Of a DNA stretch of 64,000 nt, positions 60,613-64,000 are shown piece by piece; position 1 is the stretch's first letter, and each line of letters opens with the position of its first letter. A program made the translations under genes and the position numbers. The DNA lies in NCBI RefSeq assembly GCF_018070025.1, contig NZ_JAGPYQ010000001.1, positions 1,736,001 through 1,800,000 of the forward strand, written 5' to 3'. The notes under the pieces are model-generated. The model was not told the DNA's origin. It saw only the letters and a program-made list of their open reading frames with translations, and ran no database searches. The stretch comes from Streptomyces liliiviolaceus (GTDB lineage: Bacteria > Actinomycetota > Actinomycetes > Streptomycetales > Streptomycetaceae).

Positions 60613-61602
60613 TCAGGCGGTGCCGACGGGGGCTGTGTCGAGGTCCCTTTGCCTCTGGGAGGCGGCTTCGTCGAGTCCGTCGACTGGCTCGGCCTCGAAG
60701 CCGTCGTGCGTAACGGGCTCGGTCTGGCTGTTGCGCTCGGCCTGCAGCTGGTCGCGCAGGGCGCGGGCGCGCTTCTGGCCGATCCGTAGTTCGCTGCGCA
60801 GACGCTCGGCACTCAGCCGGTCGTCGCTCCAGTCGGCGGTCAGGAGCCGGGCCTCGTCGAGGACTTCGGCGTCGGTGCGGGTGTGCGTGCGGTCTGCGGT
60901 CGGCTTGGCGGTGGCGCGGACCCGACCGGTCGCCCGACGCGGGGCGGCTCCGGTCGACTCCACTGCGGCGGCTGACCGGGGCGGTCGGGTAGCGGGGGTC
61001 GACTCGTCGGCCTCGGTCGGCCTTGTCACGGGCGCATCGGCGACCTTCACGGGGGTTGACTCGGTCGGCTGCTCGGGGGCCGATTCGGCCTGGTCAGCCA
61101 TCGACCGTGCGGCCTGCTCGTCAGCTACCTGACTAACCGACTCGGCGAAGACCGCTTCGGCGGAGTCGGCCGACTCGGGGGTGTGGTGCAGCACCTTCGC
61201 CACGAGGTCCGACCCGAAGTAGATCGACCCGACCGGGAGCGAGGTCGCCAGCAGCACAAGGGCCCAGTTCGCAGGGTCCCAGTCGGCCAGTCGGCCCCAC
61301 TGGACCGACTCGGTGTGCAGGGCCGGGATGAGGCCGTGCACGTAGTTCAGCAGGAGGCTGGCGATCGTGTAGGTCGCCAGGACCCGCAGTGCGAACGTGC
61401 GGTCGTTGCCGGTCAGCACGAGCGTGGCGACCAGCGCGAGGGCCATCAGCCCGTCGATGACGATCGGGTAGAGCAGGGCGGCGGTGGGGTCGGCGCCGAT
61501 GGCGCGGGCCACGTCGGACAGCGCGTTCCACGAGACCCGGAAGGCCATGAGGACGACGGACACCAGGCCGACGACGAGGGTGATGCGTCCGTTGCGGTTC
61601 AC
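60613..61602 (-). CDS. DUF2637-family (Spd-like) membrane protein
   Basis: 329 aa. Four TM helices (about residues 5-170: RITLVVGLVSVVLMAFRVSWNALSDVARAIGADP, ALLYPIVIDGLMALALVATLVL, VLATYTIASLLLNYVHGLIP, WALVLLATSLPVGSIYFGSDL) match DUF2637 proteins encoded by Streptomyces plasmids and integrative elements near transfer/spread genes. A Ser/Thr/Pro linker and a C-terminal winged-helix-like segment (DWSDDRLSAERLRSELRIGQKRARALRDQL) follow. GTG start with GGAGGT at about 4 nt. Confidence 0.85.
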   Translation of the reverse strand: MNRNGRITLVVGLVSVVLMAFRVSWNALSDVARAIGADPTAALLYPIVIDGLMALALVATLVLTGNDRTFALRVLATYTIASLLLNYVHGLIPALHTESVQWGRLADWDPANWALVLLATSLPVGSIYFGSDLVAKVLHHTPESADSAEAVFAESVSQVADEQAARSMADQAESAPEQPTESTPVKVADAPVTRPTEADESTPATRPPRSAAAVESTGAAPRRATGRVRATAKPTADRTHTRTDAEVLDEARLLTADWSDDRLSAERLRSELRIGQKRARALRDQLQAERNSQTEPVTHDGFEAEPVDGLDEAASQRQRDLDTAPVGTA

Positions 61603-61796
61603 ACGACGACCTCCAGCGGGGGCGAGTGCTCGGCGGCCGGGGCGAGCGGGAGCAGGTTGATGCTGGCGTGGATGCCGCGGCTGCCGCTTATGGCTGCCGG
61701 GGCGCGGGGCAGGGGAGTGCAAGGGCGTGGGCTCCGGGGTGGGGAGTGAGGCTTGCGGGGTGGGGAGTGAGCGGCGTTCACGGAGGGGGCGTTCAC
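61599..61796 (-). CDS. Possible small gene, 65 aa
   Basis: An ATG-started frame whose stop overlaps the DUF2637 GTG (GTGA). Its N-terminal half (HSPPRKPHSPPRSPRP) is the translation of a DNA direct repeat. Only the C-terminus (ISGSRGIHASINLLPLAP) looks protein-like. The coupling argues for translation. The composition argues against a conserved protein. Confidence 0.35.
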   Translation of the reverse strand: MNAPSVNAAHSPPRKPHSPPRSPRPCTPLPRAPAAISGSRGIHASINLLPLAPAAEHSPPLEVVV

Positions 61797-61962
61797 GCGG
61801 GGCCCCCTTTTAAAGGGGGCCCCGCGCGTGATCGTCTGGGCGCGTGTACGGCGTGGACGCTCGCGTGATCGCTTGACCTGCGGTTTTGCGGTGAACGTGG
61901 ACGCCGTGAGCGGTTCACGGCGGGGTGTTCGCGTGAGGGCCGCGTGTACGGTCGCGTGATCG
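61735..61962. repeat. Iteron-like region with hairpin, candidate replication origin
   Basis: It contains two CGGGGTGGGGAGTGAG copies 21 bp apart (61735, 61756) and a 31-bp palindrome (61796-61826, 15-bp arms CGCGGGGCCCCCTTT). Three exact CGCGTGATCG copies lie at 61825, 61862 and 61953, two CGCGTGTACGG at 61841 and 61941, and several GTTCACG/GTGAACG words. It sits between a DnaB-like helicase gene and transfer genes on an element, which suits an origin or a Spd/Tra control region. Confidence 0.65.
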
Positions 61963-61985
61963 CTCTCGTGCGGGCCGATCGGGGT

Positions 61986-63515
61986 TCAGCCGACGGCGGT
62001 GAGGTGGCGTGCGGAGGGGTAGTAGCGGGTCTGCTGTCCGCCTCCGGTTCCTCCGGCGATGCCGTCGGCCTTGGTGGCCAGGCCGCTGTCGACGAGGCGG
62101 GCGAGGTGGCGTCGTGCCTTCTCGACGTCGGCACGTTCGGGGTCGCCTCCACCGATCAGGATGGCCGCCAGGTCGCGGGCGGTCAGCCCGCTGGGGGCGT
62201 TGCGCAGCAGGACGGCGGGGTCCTTGCTGGGGTCGACCGTGGTGGTGCCGCGCACGTGGTCGTGGGTGACGTCGAGCGGGCCGATCTCCCCGGTGGGGGT
62301 CTTGAGGTGGTGCAGGGTGACCGCCGGGTCGCCTGCCCGGCCGGTGATGAAGAGGACGCTGCCCGCGCCGGCGGTGATCCAGGTGGAGCCGTAGACCTGG
62401 TCCAGGGCGGGGCGCTGGCCGCGTGGAGCGTCGGCGGTGGCCTTGCGCTGGTGGTGCAGCTCCAGGATCTCCACGCCGCCTCGCAGGGCGCGCATGCGGG
62501 CGTTGTGGAAGGCGACCGCGAGGCTGTCGTCGACCATCGTGCTCACCGCGTCCTTGAGGCTGTCGATCACGATAGTGTCGGCGCGATGGGCGGCGGCGAG
62601 GTCGGCGAGGAGGTCGGGCTCCTTGTCGAGGGTGGCGGGCAGCGGGCCCTCCCAGACCACGAGACGCTCGCGCAGGATCTTCTCGTCGGTGGGGAAGACG
62701 CGGCGGTCCATCGCCCGGGCGATCTGCCGGGGCCGGTCCATGGCCAGGTAGAGCACCCGCCTGCTGGGGGCGACCGGCATCTCCAGGACCGTCTCCTGCA
62801 GACCGAGGCGGGCGAAGACCACCTGGTGGGCCAGGGTGGTCTTGCCGACACCCGGAGCGCCGACGATCATCAGGCTCTCGCCCGGCGCCCAGACGGTCTT
62901 CTCACGGGTGCCCCACAAGGGCTCGGCGTCCGCGCCGGTCTCCTTGACGAAGGACCACCCGTCCCTGGCGAAGCGGTTCAGGCGCCCCTGTCCCGAGGCG
63001 AGTGCCTGCTCGCGCTCGGCCCGCATCTCCGCTTCGACCTCGCTGCGTATCGCCTCGGGGTCGGCGCCCGGCTCCTGGGCGCGCTGGGCGGTGCGTATCG
63101 CGGAGGCGAGCAGGCGGCGGAGGTTGGCCTTCTCGCGGATGATCTCCGCGTGGTACTCCGCGCTGCCGGTGCCGTAGTGCACGTCGGCGAGCTGGTGAAG
63201 GTAGGGACGGCCGCCGACGCGCTCCAGGTCCCCCTGCTGCTGGAGCACCTCGGTGAGGACGATCGGGTCGGTCGGCTTGTCCTCGCGGTGCTGGGCAAGC
63301 AGCGCACGCCAGATGGTCTCGTGGGCCGGCCGGTAAAAGACGCCCTCGCCCAGAACCGGCCGGACCGCGTCGATGATGTCGGCGTTGTGCATGCAGGCGC
63401 CGAGGACCGCGCGCTCGGCGTCCACGTTGTACGGAGGCTCCGCCGCGCCCCGCGTCGGCTCGGGTTCCCTGAAGCGGGATGGCGTATTCGGTTGGGGATC
63501 GGCCATACTGGGCAT
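61986..63515 (-). CDS. DnaB-like replicative helicase of the element
   Basis: 509 aa. Residues 29-130 are a DnaB N-terminal domain (PPYNVDAERAVLGACMHNADIIDAVRPVL...VLQQQGDLERVGGRPYLHQLADV). Residues 200-420 are a RecA/AAA_25-type ATPase with Walker A GAPGVGKTT (219-227) and Walker B TIVIDSL. A C-terminal winged helix follows (LTARDLAAILIGGGDPERADVEKARRHLARLVDSGLATK). It probably drives autonomous replication of the excised element. ATG 63515 has AGGAG at 3 nt. ATG 63506 is an alternative. Confidence 0.88.
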   Translation of the reverse strand: MPSMADPQPNTPSRFREPEPTRGAAEPPYNVDAERAVLGACMHNADIIDAVRPVLGEGVFYRPAHETIWRALLAQHREDKPTDPIVLTEVLQQQGDLERVGGRPYLHQLADVHYGTGSAEYHAEIIREKANLRRLLASAIRTAQRAQEPGADPEAIRSEVEAEMRAEREQALASGQGRLNRFARDGWSFVKETGADAEPLWGTREKTVWAPGESLMIVGAPGVGKTTLAHQVVFARLGLQETVLEMPVAPSRRVLYLAMDRPRQIARAMDRRVFPTDEKILRERLVVWEGPLPATLDKEPDLLADLAAAHRADTIVIDSLKDAVSTMVDDSLAVAFHNARMRALRGGVEILELHHQRKATADAPRGQRPALDQVYGSTWITAGAGSVLFITGRAGDPAVTLHHLKTPTGEIGPLDVTHDHVRGTTTVDPSKDPAVLLRNAPSGLTARDLAAILIGGGDPERADVEKARRHLARLVDSGLATKADGIAGGTGGGQQTRYYPSARHLTAVG

Positions 63516-63802
63516 CAGCTCCTCTGCTCGCGGGCCATATGGGACGGCAATCCCGGACTCCGCGGGTCGATCGCTAGGGATGGCGGTTGAGAGGTTTGCG
63601 CTTGAGCCCCCGGCAATGCCGGGGGCTTCATTCATGTGACGTGCGGTCGCACGGACTCCTCGGGTTGGTGGCGTGGTAGGGACCACCAGTATGCCACATG
63701 AATTGCAAACTGCAGAAGTGTTCTGCATCTCGCAGGAGGCATGCTACTGTTATGAGGTCACTGCGATCGGCAGGAGACTGCTACGAACGGAAGGGGGAGG
63801 GC
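63516..63802. promoter_or_regulatory. Divergent promoter region
   Basis: 287 nt between the helicase and the regulator. A markedly A/T-rich core at 63680-63765 contains TTGCAAACTGCAGAAGTG, TTCTGCATCTCGCAGGAGGC and TACTGTTATGAGG. A CCCCCGGCAATGCCGGGGG hairpin lies at about 63606-63625. Probable control point for replication, perhaps by the XRE protein downstream. Confidence 0.5.
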
Positions 63803-64000
63803 ATGTCCGATGAAGGCCCCCAGCAGGGCGTGTTGCTCAGCGGCGAGGCGAACGTCGCGGTGCGCATCAAGCTGGAGCGCGAGGCGCGCGGCTGGAGCAC
63901 CAACGCCCTGTCCGACCGCCTGAACGAGGCTGGCTTCGAGATGAACCCCTCCGCGGTCTGGCGCATCGAGAACGGCAAGCGCCGTATCAACCTCGACGAG
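63803..64000 (+). CDS. XRE-family regulator, 3' end outside window
   Basis: The visible 66 codons start at an ATG with GGGGGAGGG upstream and include a helix-turn-helix (RIKLEREARGWSTNALSDRLNEAGFEMNPSAVWRIENGKRRINLDE). This resembles small repressors of integrative elements. It is divergent from the helicase and so is placed to control it. The remainder lies beyond the window. Confidence 0.85.
   Translation, partial: MSDEGPQQGVLLSGEANVAVRIKLEREARGWSTNALSDRLNEAGFEMNPSAVWRIENGKRRINLDE

Larger units (their letters stand above)
47509..64000. mobile_element. Integrative mobilizable/conjugative element (AICE-like), right end outside window
   Basis: Bounded on the left by the tRNA-Pro 3' fragment and still running at the window edge, so at least 16.4 kb. 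The backbone genes are a DnaB-like helicase, an iteron-like region, a Spd-like DUF2637 protein, a MobC-like protein and a relaxase. Cargo comprises a radical-SAM peptide locus and a HEPN protein. No intact integrase or FtsK/TraB translocase is visible in this part. They may lie beyond the edge. Codon use is less extreme and A/T content higher at 47.5-52.9 kb than in the chromosome to the left. Confidence 0.85.

Overview
The window is high-GC actinomycete DNA, almost certainly from a Streptomyces chromosome. The evidence is the codon use, the frequent GTG starts with 4-nt stop/start overlaps, and a housekeeping run recalled from Streptomyces: purA, a Ser/Thr kinase, a YbaB/EbfC protein, recR, a DUF5063 protein, aspartokinase, aspartate-semialdehyde dehydrogenase, and an ECF sigma factor.

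Layout, left part (1-8 kb): the 3' end of a NarL-type response regulator; a cytochrome P450; an ABC exporter (permease plus ATPase) divergent from a MarR/GbsR-like regulator; a degenerate diacylglycerol-kinase-like protein; and purA with a strong terminator.

Accessory block (8-20.5 kb): a MarR regulator faces a tightly coupled operon of DHBP synthase (RibB-like), a PlsC-type acyltransferase with a TPR-like tail, a repeat-bearing unknown protein, a FabG-type reductase, an SRPBCC protein, a 57-aa peptide and a FabH-type ketosynthase. A 56-aa peptide gene follows. Further on come an MMPL exporter and a repeat-expanded small protein. Near-identical operator-like DNA lies before both the RibB-like gene and the MMPL gene, which suggests one MarR-controlled regulon for making and exporting an acyl-derived small molecule or lipid. 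A 15-copy 15-bp minisatellite sits between the two halves.

Middle (20.5-47.4 kb): a GntR regulator and class III aminotransferase; a PfpI-MarR pair with duplicated palindromic operators; the Ser/Thr kinase; a Tat-exported M28 peptidase; a SLATT protein; YbaB-recR-DUF5063; ask-asd; an ECF sigma factor with its single-TM partner; SURF1; an S9 peptidase; an RCK-TM-RCK channel-like protein; a DUF318/TIGR03943 permease pair; a Tat-exported beta-propeller-like protein; and a serine hydrolase.

Right end (47.5 kb to the window end): the 3' half of a tRNA-Pro(CGG) gene marks one end of an integrative element whose other end lies outside the window. Cargo and backbone are a HEPN-motif protein; a divergent pair of loci consisting of a radical-SAM/SPASM enzyme with a candidate precursor peptide and an APH-fold kinase, facing an XRE-TPR regulator and a Rossmann/SLOG-like protein; a MobP-type relaxase and a MobC-like protein; a candidate oriT hairpin; a DUF2637 (Spd-like) membrane protein; an iteron-like region; a DnaB-like replicative helicase; and an XRE regulator cut by the window edge. 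A second tRNA 3' fragment (tRNA-Ser GGA) beside a broken MFS gene, and an integrase scrap, show that this end is a mosaic of earlier insertions. The radical-SAM/precursor/kinase locus and the MarR-RibB-FabH-MMPL regulon are the best candidates for undescribed systems.
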